A DNA stretch of 28,162 nt from an uncultured Chitinophagaceae bacterium (GTDB lineage Bacteria; Bacteroidota; Bacteroidia; Chitinophagales; Chitinophagaceae), in NCBI GenBank assembly GCA_946885665.1, contig CAMPGT010000017.1, positions 1-28,162 on the forward strand, in the 5' to 3' direction. Both the position numbers and the translations under genes were made by a program. This document shows positions 17,512 through 25,118 of this stretch, one piece after another (within the stretch, counting starts at the first letter, position 1; the number at the start of each line of letters is the position of its first letter). Below the pieces are notes generated by a model. The model had not been told where the DNA came from, did no database searches, and saw only the letters and a list, made by a program, of their open reading frames with translations.

Positions 17512-19668
17512 ATGAGTGGATCGAAATGGGTGAAAAGTATTGCTGAACATTCGCTTATACCCCTGAACTCCCTACTGCTGTTTTTTCTGATCTTCGAACC
17601 AAGGATCGTACTTCCGGGGTGGCTCCAGGTTTTCGGGCGCATGCATCCGCTTGCACTGCATTTTCCTATCGTTCTCGTGCTGCTCTATGCAGTGATGCTT
17701 ATTTTCTTTCCTTCCAGGCTCAGAAAAGAATATTGGTACGTGTCGGCGGCGAATGCAATCTTGCTGGCGGCCGCGGTTACCGCATCCATCACCGCGCTGA
17801 TGGGATTTGCGTTGTCGCGCGGCGAAGGGTATGACCCCGACGCACTGGCGCTGCATAAATGGACCGGCGTCTTCATCCCGTTCTTCCTGCATTTTCTCTT
17901 CGCCATCAGGAACAAATTACTCGCGAATGTGTTCATCGCGCGGGCACTGGCTTTGGGGATCACCGTACTGATCTCTTTTGCGGGACATCATGGCGCCATT
18001 ATCACGCACGGCGAAAACTTTATTCTTGCTCCAATAACCCCTGTATTGACGCGAACCGTTCCTCCTTTTGAAGATGCCTATGTGTATGCCGACCTCGTTC
18101 AGCCCATTCTCGAAAATAAATGCATGAGCTGCCACAATAGCAAGAAATCGAAAGGAGAGCTCATCATGGACACACGTGAGCTGTTCATGAAGGGCGGAAA
18201 GGAAGGCGTGCCGTGGGATACCACGCGAGAGGACCTCGGAATACTGATGGCCAGGATCCACCTGCCGCTGGAGGAAAAAGAGCACATGCCGCCTAAGGGC
18301 AAGCCGCAACTTGATGAGGAAGAAAAATTCATCCTGCACGAATGGATCACGCGGGGCGCAAACTTCGAAGGAAAGTTCACCGATCTTTTGCCGAGCGATA
18401 CATTGTATGCCATCGGAAAAAGCAAGCTCCCGTCGGGGTCGGTGGAGAATTATGACTTTGCTGCGGCCAGCGAGAGCGTTGTTAATGATCTCAATACCAA
18501 CACGCGGGTTGTTGTGCCGCTGGCACTGGGCTCTCCTGCTTTGTCGGTAACGTTTTATAACAGCTCGAAGTTCACCATACAATCATTGAAGGAACTTGAA
18601 CCGGTAGCTGATAACATCGTGCAGCTCAACCTGGAAAAGATGAAAGTAAAAGACGAAGATCTTGCTATCATTAGCCACTTTAAAAACCTGCGAAAACTGA
18701 ATTTGAATTTTACCGAGGTAACAGGGAAAACGCTGGAGCAGTTAAAGCCGCTGGCATTTCTTAAGTCTATTTCTTTAACGGGCTCGCCGGTAGAATATAC
18801 GGAGATCAGGAAGTTGCACGACTTTCCCAAGCTGAAAGAAGTTTACCTCTGGAGCACGCCGGCTGCATCACAGGATTTTTCGGAGTTGGAGAATAGCAAC
18901 AAGAATATTAGCTGGTTCACGGGTTTCAATGGCGATTCTGTTGTGCTGCAGCTTACGCCGCCCATCCTGGAGAATGAGGAAGAGATCATTGTCGATCCGA
19001 TAGCGCTGAAGCTGAAACACTACATCAAGGGAACGGTGATGCGCTACACGCTGAACGGAAAGGAGCCGGACAGCGTCTCGTCGCCGGTTTACAAACCGGG
19101 CATTATACTCGACTCTAACGTTACCGTGAAAGCGAAAGCATTCAAGCCGGGATGGATCAGCAGCGACGTAATGGAATATCATTTCTATAAAAGAAAATTT
19201 GTTCCCGACAGCATTCAGTTGCTTACCAGTACCAACGATCGCTTTAAAGGCGAAAAGGGCCGCACCATCATCGACGGCGAAAAACTCAGCTTCGACATCA
19301 ACAGCGGCAAGTGGCTCGGTTTCGACAAGGAACCATTTGAGGCGGTGTTGAGATTTGAGGAACCGGTGAAAACAGACCATGTTACGCTGAGAACTATGAG
19401 CGACATTGGCGCCTGGATATTTCCACCAACGAAGATTGAAGTGTGGGGTGGAAATGAGATCAATAAGATGATGCTTCTCACGACTATCACACCCAAACAG
19501 CCCGACACCATCGAATCGAGAGAAATTGTTCCTTATGAATGTCGTTTCAGACCGGTATCTGTGAAGTACATGAAACTCGTGGCGAGACCGGTACGGTCAA
19601 TGCCCCACTGGCATCCCGAAAAGGGCAAGCATGCTTACTTTTTTGTAGATGAGATATTCGTCAACTGA
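17512..19668 (+). CDS. Membrane c-type cytochrome with LRR-like, chitobiase-C and discoidin-like regions
   Basis: The 718-residue protein has an N-terminal membrane part of several helices (about residues 15-165, DUF2231-like; HPLALHFPIVLVLLYAVMLI). A PSCyt1-type cytochrome domain follows with CMSCHNSKKSKGEL at 204-217 and a possible distal ligand region KEHMPPKGKPQ. Residues ~340-460 show leucine-rich-repeat-like periodicity (LRKLNLNFTEVTGKTLEQL). Residues ~495-565 resemble the chitobiase/beta-hexosaminidase C-terminal domain (MRYTLNGKEPDSVSSPVYKP), and the end (about 575-718) resembles an F5/8 or discoidin-type carbohydrate-binding fold. It probably anchors the DUF1549/DUF1501 machinery and passes electrons to the membrane (inference). 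Its 3' end overlaps the convergent histidine kinase gene by 34 nt. Confidence 0.87.
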   Translation: MSGSKWVKSIAEHSLIPLNSLLLFFLIFEPRIVLPGWLQVFGRMHPLALHFPIVLVLLYAVMLIFFPSRLRKEYWYVSAANAILLAAAVTASITALMGFALSRGEGYDPDALALHKWTGVFIPFFLHFLFAIRNKLLANVFIARALALGITVLISFAGHHGAIITHGENFILAPITPVLTRTVPPFEDAYVYADLVQPILENKCMSCHNSKKSKGELIMDTRELFMKGGKEGVPWDTTREDLGILMARIHLPLEEKEHMPPKGKPQLDEEEKFILHEWITRGANFEGKFTDLLPSDTLYAIGKSKLPSGSVENYDFAAASESVVNDLNTNTRVVVPLALGSPALSVTFYNSSKFTIQSLKELEPVADNIVQLNLEKMKVKDEDLAIISHFKNLRKLNLNFTEVTGKTLEQLKPLAFLKSISLTGSPVEYTEIRKLHDFPKLKEVYLWSTPAASQDFSELENSNKNISWFTGFNGDSVVLQLTPPILENEEEIIVDPIALKLKHYIKGTVMRYTLNGKEPDSVSSPVYKPGIILDSNVTVKAKAFKPGWISSDVMEYHFYKRKFVPDSIQLLTSTNDRFKGEKGRTIIDGEKLSFDINSGKWLGFDKEPFEAVLRFEEPVKTDHVTLRTMSDIGAWIFPPTKIEVWGGNEINKMMLLTTITPKQPDTIESREIVPYECRFRPVSVKYMKLVARPVRSMPHWHPEKGKHAYFFVDEIFVN

Positions 19669-21560
19669 GTCGCGATAACTTTCGTGCACGGAAGATAAAT
19701 GTAGAATGTGGTGCCCTCGTTTACTTTGCTTTGCACCGTGATGATACCTCCGTGATTCTCCACTATTTTTTTGCACAGCGCCAGTCCGATACCTGTGCCC
19801 GGAATGTTGCGGTCGTTGTGAAGCCGCTGAAAGATGGAGAATATCTTATCCTGGAATTTTTGGTCGAAACCGATACCATTGTCGGTGAATTTCAGGAGGA
19901 GGTAGTCACCGTTTCTGTTCAGTGAAAGATGTGGCGGAGCGTCCCTGCCGCTCAGGATTCGGCTCGTGATAAAAATCTCCGGCTGCCTGTCGGTAAACTT
20001 CAGTGCGTTCGAGATGAGGTTCAGGAACAACTGGTGCAACTGCAACTGGATGCCATAGATCACCGGTAGTTTATCGTGACGAATGATGGCGTGTTTCTCT
20101 TCAATTAACAGTTCAAGATCGCCAAATATGCTGTTGAGCACCTCTTCAAGATCCACCTCCACATATTGTTTATCTGTTTTTACGAGCCGGCTGTAGTTGA
20201 GTACCGCTTTGATCAATTCGGTCATGCGATGCGCCGACGAGCTTACCTTATTGAGATATTTTTTCAGGTCCTCCTTTTTGTCGAGATTTCTTTCGCTGAG
20301 TTCTGAGAATGTTTGAATTTTTCGCAGTGGCTCCTGGAGGTCGTGAGAGGCAACGTACGCAAATTGCTCGAGGTCGCTGTTCGATTTCTCGAGTTCCGCA
20401 TTTAATTTCTGCAATTCTTCATGTGCCTGCATCATGTCTGTTACATCGTGCGAAACGGTGAGGATGCTATACACTTTGCCTGCGTTATCTTTCAGTGGGA
20501 TGTAAAAACTTTCATAGTTCCTGTTGGTGATGGGCGAGAGGTAATTGGCATGGCGAACGATCTCTCCCTGCATCGCCAGCCGCAGGTCGTCCAGCATGCC
20601 CGATTCAACGATCTGCGGGTATACGTCAACGATAGATTTTTTATACAGTTCATGGCGGCTTTTCCGGTATATTTCTTCGAATTGCCTGTTCATCGCCACA
20701 TATCGAAGCTCGGTATCGAATACGGCAATCAGGTCAACAGTGGCGTCGAGGATCTTTTCGGTCAGTTCGGTTTGTTGTTTCAGGGCAACGTAGGCATCTT
20801 CGAGTTCCTTTGTACGCTCCTTCACTTTCTGCTCGAGGTTCTGGTTGAGGCCGGTGATCTCGGCATTTTGTATCTCGATGCGTGTAAGCATGTGGTTGAA
20901 GGCATCGGTGAGGTCGCCGACTTCATCATTGGTTCTCTTGACCGCCCTTACGGCGTAATTGCGTTCATCGGAAATGGTGCGTGCAGTATCCGCAAGTTCG
21001 ATAAGTGGTTCGGAGATTGACTTTTGCAGTCGTTTTGAAATCAAATAGGCGATGACGAATGAAACAATGATAAAGATGAACGAAATGATGCCATACAGGA
21101 AGAACCGTTCATACATTTCGCGGCGGTCGGATTTCAGGTAAATCGTGCCGAGTGTTTGCCCATCAAGCAACACCGGTCCGAATCCTTCGAGGTATGTTTC
21201 TGAAAATACATAGCCGAACTTAAAGGGCTTCGATGGAATGTCGTTGACGTTAAGAGTTTCGGGGTATTTGGCAAAAAGATGTCCGCTTGTATCGAACAGG
21301 CAGGCGGCCACAATTTGCTTTTCTGCACGCAGGGCGTTGAGGGTTTCGACGGCGTCTCCCTTGCTTTGAAATGCCAGGGCCGCCGTGCTGTTAAGGGCAA
21401 CGATCCTTCCCAGGGTAGATAAATGCCGGCGCGCCGATTCGCGGGCCGTGATGAACTCGTACACGAAGAATGCAAAACAGGTCATGATAAGCACAACGCC
21501 GCTGGTCATCATAATGACCTTCATCAGTTTGGGTTGTATGGGCAATCGCTTGTTCTGCAT
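19635..21560 (-). CDS. CHASE8-HAMP-PAS sensor histidine kinase
   Basis: The 641-residue inner-membrane kinase has a first helix (about 15-37), a periplasmic CHASE8-type domain (about 38-150; RIVALNSTAALAFQSKGDAV), a second helix (about 152-174), HAMP (about 175-235), a coiled coil, PAS (about 268-385; ILDATVDLIAVFDTELRYVA), HisKA with phospho-acceptor His406 in YVASHDLQEPLRKI, and HATPase_c with N-box NLISNALKFTD, G1 DNGIGFD and G2 GTGIGLALCKKIV. It is followed by no receiver domain. The upstream gene, 9 nt away, encodes YfiR, the periplasmic repressor that in Pseudomonas binds the CHASE8 domain of YfiN. I infer that YfiR controls this kinase. Its response regulator is unknown. Confidence 0.93.
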   Translation of the reverse strand: MQNKRLPIQPKLMKVIMMTSGVVLIMTCFAFFVYEFITARESARRHLSTLGRIVALNSTAALAFQSKGDAVETLNALRAEKQIVAACLFDTSGHLFAKYPETLNVNDIPSKPFKFGYVFSETYLEGFGPVLLDGQTLGTIYLKSDRREMYERFFLYGIISFIFIIVSFVIAYLISKRLQKSISEPLIELADTARTISDERNYAVRAVKRTNDEVGDLTDAFNHMLTRIEIQNAEITGLNQNLEQKVKERTKELEDAYVALKQQTELTEKILDATVDLIAVFDTELRYVAMNRQFEEIYRKSRHELYKKSIVDVYPQIVESGMLDDLRLAMQGEIVRHANYLSPITNRNYESFYIPLKDNAGKVYSILTVSHDVTDMMQAHEELQKLNAELEKSNSDLEQFAYVASHDLQEPLRKIQTFSELSERNLDKKEDLKKYLNKVSSSAHRMTELIKAVLNYSRLVKTDKQYVEVDLEEVLNSIFGDLELLIEEKHAIIRHDKLPVIYGIQLQLHQLFLNLISNALKFTDRQPEIFITSRILSGRDAPPHLSLNRNGDYLLLKFTDNGIGFDQKFQDKIFSIFQRLHNDRNIPGTGIGLALCKKIVENHGGIITVQSKVNEGTTFYIYLPCTKVIATQLTNISSTKK

Positions 21561-21569
21561 GAGCTTTGG

Positions 21570-22136
21570 CTACCGGTAAACTTTTGAGATGCGCAGTAAT
21601 TTCGAGCTGATGTCTATGTTTGACTCTTTTGCGGCCTGCACGTTGATCTCGAGTCTGACCATATCTTTTTCTTTATAAAACCGGATAATACCACCCATGG
21701 AGCAAAAATTGGGATCCTGCCCAACGGTCAGGATTCCCCGGCCTTTTACCGTCTTGAGTATTTCTGCTGTTTTGCCAGGAGTGTTAATAAAAAGTATCTG
21801 GCATTTTACCGCGTCCTGGACATTTCTGACCCTTTCCACGTGCATTGGCCGGCCAAGTGCCGTTTCTCCTTTTATGGTTTCATCGATAAACCTCCCGAAG
21901 GGATCGTTTCCGTAGATGCCTACGATGAAAGGGTCATAAGGCGTACTGAAAGATTTTGCAGGCCACTCGACAAACTTACTGAAGTTGAAAAGGAAGGCGG
22001 CTTTTACCTGGAACTCCGGGGCCCGTTGCGTTGCTGAAAATGCCGGCAGGCATACAAGTAAGATAATTTTTATATAGATGCCGTATATTTTCAAAATATC
22101 TTGTGCCTCGCTGTGGGTGCGAAAACCGAGGTTCAA
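21570..22136 (-). CDS. YfiR family periplasmic repressor (DUF4154)
   Basis: The 188-residue protein has an N-terminal hydrophobic export signal (IKIILLVCLPAFSATQ) and a YfiR/DUF4154 domain with the typical start QVKAAFLFNFSKFVEWP, the middle VGIYGNDPFG and GRGILTVGQDPNFCSMGGII, and the end INVQAAKESNIDISSKLLRI. In Pseudomonas aeruginosa YfiR is a redox-sensitive periplasmic repressor of the diguanylate cyclase YfiN. No in-frame ATG precedes the domain: the chosen TTG at 22134-22136 has AAAGG 7 nt upstream, while TTG at 22092-22094 would give a shorter signal peptide. It ends in TAG, 9 nt before the histidine kinase gene, forming an operon. Confidence 0.9.
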   Translation of the reverse strand: MNLGFRTHSEAQDILKIYGIYIKIILLVCLPAFSATQRAPEFQVKAAFLFNFSKFVEWPAKSFSTPYDPFIVGIYGNDPFGRFIDETIKGETALGRPMHVERVRNVQDAVKCQILFINTPGKTAEILKTVKGRGILTVGQDPNFCSMGGIIRFYKEKDMVRLEINVQAAKESNIDISSKLLRISKVYR

Positions 22137-22227
22137 TATATAACCTTTTTCGGTAAGCTCAGAGACGCTGTGGCGGCAACAGATCGAGGGACCGATAAGT
22201 TATGTAGGAAAAATACAATGATTACAA

Positions 22228-22235
22228 TACTTTTG
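22228..22235 (+). promoter_or_regulatory. Possible -7 promoter box of the sigma/protease cassette
   Basis: TACTTTTG is a full match to the Bacteroidota -7 consensus TAnnTTTG, about 80 nt upstream of the sigma factor ATG at 22317. A perfect 8-bp palindrome AACCGGTT at 22241-22248 lies right where transcription would start and could be a regulator site. No clear TTG -33 element is seen. The gap (22137-22316) is the divergent control region shared with the YfiR operon and holds nothing else I recognise. Confidence 0.38.
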
Positions 22236-22316
22236 TTGCCAACCGGTTAGTGCGCAGGAACATAAAAAGCCTTTTTTATAAATAATTTGTAACTTCCTAT
22301 AGAGACCCGTCGCATT

Positions 22317-22922
22317 ATGGCTCCTGAGATAAACCTATTTTCCGTTCATCCGGATGATCGCCAGATCATCGATAACCTGTCTGCAGGAGCTGTTGTCAGG
22401 AGAAAAACGGAAGGCGAGCTGTTCGCGAAATACGCTTATTTCATACAAGAGGGGATAAAAAAATAGTCGCTTCGTGAAGAAGAGGCCTTCGACGCCTATT
22501 CGGACACCTTACTCGCTGCCATTGCGTCGATTACAAACGGCGCCTTCGAGAGCAGGTCGTCCATCAAAACCTACATTTATCGTGTATTCAACAACAAATG
22601 TGTTGATATCATCCGCAAAAAAACGACCAATAAAAGCAGCGTAAACAGGACGATGGAAATAACCGGAAGCCTGACGCATTTGTCGGATACGGCAAAGTCG
22701 ATCGTTCAGCAACTGGTGGAAAAATCGGACCTGGAGGACATGAAGAAAAGGCTTGCCACCATCGGTGACTCGTGCAGGTCGCTGCTCACCATGTTTGCAG
22801 AGGGGTACAGCGACAGGGAAATTGCGGAGGAGATGAATTATAAAACGCCGGAGGTGGTAAAAACCAGCAGGCTCAGGTGCCTGCAGAAACTAAGGCAATC
22901 TTACATGATGAAGGAACAATGA
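22317..22922 (+). pseudogene. ECF-type sigma-70 factor gene interrupted by an in-frame TAG
   Basis: From ATG 22317 the frame runs 49 codons (MAPEINLFSVHPDDRQ...FIQEGIKK), meets TAG at 22464-22466, and then continues in the same frame, with no shift, to TGA at 22920-22922. The joined product would be 200 residues plus the amber position. After the TAG lies the sigma region 2 core (AFDAYSDTLLAAI, SSIKTYIYRVFNNKCVDIIR), and later region 4 with a helix-turn-helix (FAEGYSDREIAEEMNYKTPE, VVKTSRLRCLQKLRQ). Both halves look fully conserved. No in-frame start after the stop would restore region 2; ATG 22653 gives only region 4 (89 residues). A sense-to-TAG point mutation (e.g. from Tyr) is the simplest reading. 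The stop overlaps the next gene as ATGA. Confidence 0.82.
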
Positions 22923-23647
22923 CCGACAGCTTACACTATATCGACAGTTATTTCAAAGGAGAATTCGACGCCGACGAGTTGAAGCGCTTCGAGAAGCGTA
23001 TTGTCGAGGATCCTGTATTCGCCGAAGAGCTGGCATTCTATGTAAGTTCCGTGCAGGTGCTGCGCAACGAGGTGAACGATGCAAAAAAACAGGAGTTCAG
23101 GCGCATCTACGACGAGGTAAAAGAACAACCCGCTCCGCGCACCATCCGTCCCTGGTATTATGTTGCAGCGGCGGCAGTAGTTGCGGGATTGGCCATCGGC
23201 ATCTTTCTTTTCAATTCAAACGGTTCACCCAATACAATCGCAGATAAATATATAAATGACCATTTATCGACGTTAAGCGTGATGATGAGCAGCACGAAAG
23301 ACAGCATGCAAACTGCCATCAGCCTGTACAATAATGGCGACCTTAACGGATCGCTGAAAATGTTCGAATCGATCGTTCAGTCAAATCCCGCCGAATTCAA
23401 GGCAACAGAATACGCGGGAATCGTTTCCCTCAGGTTAAACGATTACGACAAAGCGCTGCATTATTTCACCGACCTGGACGGCGATAAGCGCTTGTATGCC
23501 AACCCCGGAAAATTTTACCAGGCCCTAACCTTGTTGAAGAGAAATCTGCCAGGCGATGAAACTAAAGCAAAGACACTGCTCCGGCAAGTAGTGGATGATG
23601 GTCTTCAAAACGACCAGGCGGCGAAGGAACTGCTGGATCAGCTTTAA
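22919..23647 (+). CDS. Membrane anti-sigma-like protein with C-terminal TPR domain
   Basis: The start ATG 22919-22921 overlaps the sigma factor TGA (ATGA) and has AAGGA 3-4 nt upstream, so it was chosen over the longer in-frame ATG at 22877. The 242-residue product has a cytoplasmic N-terminal part typical of Bacteroidota anti-sigma proteins (YIDSYFKGEFDADELKRFEK, then DPVFAEELAFY), one membrane helix (about 79-98; WYYVAAAAVVAGLAIGIFLF), and a periplasmic C-terminal part with TPR-like helices (ISLYNNGDLNGSLKMFESIV, NDYDKALHYFTDL). It probably holds the sigma factor at the membrane. No zinc-binding HxxxCxxC is seen. Overlap with the sigma gene suggests translational coupling, which the TAG in that gene would disturb only partly, because ribosomes can re-enter at 22653. 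Confidence 0.85.
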   Translation: MTDSLHYIDSYFKGEFDADELKRFEKRIVEDPVFAEELAFYVSSVQVLRNEVNDAKKQEFRRIYDEVKEQPAPRTIRPWYYVAAAAVVAGLAIGIFLFNSNGSPNTIADKYINDHLSTLSVMMSSTKDSMQTAISLYNNGDLNGSLKMFESIVQSNPAEFKATEYAGIVSLRLNDYDKALHYFTDLDGDKRLYANPGKFYQALTLLKRNLPGDETKAKTLLRQVVDDGLQNDQAAKELLDQL

Positions 23648-23670
23648 AGCAGTTTAAACAATTTCTCTAT

Positions 23671-25116
23671 ATGCAAACATTTCCGAAAGGATTAGGATTG
23701 CTGCTGCTCGCAGCTATCCCCGCTCTGATCAGTGGCTGTTGGGGTAAGAACGGCGCACTCGACCAACAAACCGGTAACCAGCGCGACACCATTCATAAAT
23801 GGGTGAACTGGGTGTCGGTATTCAAACCCGGCACAAACGCCGAGCAAAGACAGGCAGTTTTTAGCAGGCTCCGCAATGAAATCATCTCTGTAAACCGTGA
23901 AAAGCAATTGTCGCCAAGGGATTCGATCGTCAACCCTGTAAAATATTACCTGTATCACTACATCGTTGACTCGCTGAAGCTGGACCGCGACTTCGTGATC
24001 ACTAACATCAGGGAGTACGATTGCAATTGCGACGACTCCCTGCTCTGGAACATCACCGCAGATATTGTTACCGATAGCTCCGGCATTACGGTTCCCAGCC
24101 CAAAGCCACCGGCTCCTAAAACAAAAGTGCAGGGCGATCCCTTCGAGGCATTTACCAATAACGACAAGGTAGCTGATCCGAGAAATATTCCCAGCCCGCT
24201 GCTCAAAGGATCACGGCTTCGTTTTCCTACTGCGGTGAAAGTTTCTGATGACGCCGTTATCGCCATTATAGACACCGGTATCGACACCGCTTATCTCGAT
24301 GAAGGAGTAAAGAAAAACATCATCTACGAACGCAAAAAAGGATCCCGTAGGTTCATCACCGGCTTGGATCCTGCTAACTTTTCCGACAACCACGTGATGA
24401 GGCACGGCACGGCTGTGGCGTCAATTGCCATGAACGCCTACTTTAAAGAGAGCGGCTCCAAAGAACTGCCGCGTATCCTGGCGCTCAAAGCGCTCGACGA
24501 CACCGGCAGCGGAACACTGTTCGACTTCATTTGCGCCCTCAGCTATGCAATACAGCAAAAGGCAACAGTGATCAACGCCAGCATGGGCTATTATGGTGAA
24601 CGTAACGAGGCGCTCGACGCCTACCTGGAAAAGGCGATGCGCGATTCCATACCGCTCGTTGCCGCAGCGGGCAATGATACACTTGAGCACAAATCGCCCG
24701 ACTGCTTTCACAAGCTCAACGCCAATAATTTGTTGAACACCGGCCACCTGTTCTTCCCCGCCTGTAATGCACTCGATCAACGGAAATTCAACGTGATATC
24801 CGTTACAGGTTTCAGCAGCCCGGGCATGCCCTGCTACTACCAGAACTATTCAGAGAATTATGTTACGCTTGGCGTTCTTAATGATCAGCAGGATTCATGC
24901 GACTGCTACTACACTGTTCCCTTCATCGACCAAAGAATTCCTGTTTCCGGTTCCTCGTTTGCGACGCCGGTGGTTTCGGGCAAACTGGCTTTCAGGCTGA
25001 ACCTGGCGGGACGGCGGTTTTTGGTTGATGAGCATCTGGCGGTGATGGGCAGCGTGCTCAATGCGCCCGCAGCCAGCAGTAATGTGACCATGCACAACCG
25101 GTACATCAACTTTTAA
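23671..25116 (+). CDS. S8 family (subtilisin-like) serine protease lipoprotein
   Basis: This 481-residue protein has a signal peptide ending in lipobox ISGC, so it should be lipid-anchored outside the inner membrane. Residues ~25-185 form an uncharacterised N-terminal region with a YDCNCDD motif. The peptidase S8 domain follows with Asp201 (AIIDTGID), His245 (RHGTAVASIA), oxyanion Asn335 (VAAAGND) and Ser429 (SGSSFATPVVSGK), so the triad is complete. A second Cys-x-Cys (C410, C412 in DSCDCYY) lies just before the catalytic serine. It is the third gene of the cassette, 23 nt after the anti-sigma gene and 2 nt before the CHAT gene. A role in processing the CHAT protein or the anti-sigma protein is inferred from context. 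Confidence 0.92.
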   Translation: MQTFPKGLGLLLLAAIPALISGCWGKNGALDQQTGNQRDTIHKWVNWVSVFKPGTNAEQRQAVFSRLRNEIISVNREKQLSPRDSIVNPVKYYLYHYIVDSLKLDRDFVITNIREYDCNCDDSLLWNITADIVTDSSGITVPSPKPPAPKTKVQGDPFEAFTNNDKVADPRNIPSPLLKGSRLRFPTAVKVSDDAVIAIIDTGIDTAYLDEGVKKNIIYERKKGSRRFITGLDPANFSDNHVMRHGTAVASIAMNAYFKESGSKELPRILALKALDDTGSGTLFDFICALSYAIQQKATVINASMGYYGERNEALDAYLEKAMRDSIPLVAAAGNDTLEHKSPDCFHKLNANNLLNTGHLFFPACNALDQRKFNVISVTGFSSPGMPCYYQNYSENYVTLGVLNDQQDSCDCYYTVPFIDQRIPVSGSSFATPVVSGKLAFRLNLAGRRFLVDEHLAVMGSVLNAPAASSNVTMHNRYINF

Positions 25117-25118
25117 AA

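Noticed and set aside
17917..18582. Minus-strand open frame (221 codons) inside the membrane cytochrome gene
   Set aside because: It lies opposite the haem domain coding region and has no family features, while the plus strand carries CMSCH and the operon context.
20421..21020. Plus-strand open frame (199 codons) inside the histidine kinase gene
   Set aside because: It is antisense to the PAS and HAMP coding region and no domain is recognised in it.
22464..22466. Amber codon recoding such as pyrrolysine or general TAG reassignment
   Set aside because: TAG ends the GntP, MpaB and YfiR genes at the expected family lengths, and no pyl genes or insertion element are visible; a nonsense mutation or base-call error is simpler.
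22653..22922. Independent 89-residue helix-turn-helix protein starting at ATG 22653
   Set aside because: It is in frame with the upstream sigma region 2 sequence and corresponds to sigma region 4, so it is the tail of the interrupted sigma gene rather than a separate gene, although re-initiation there is possible.
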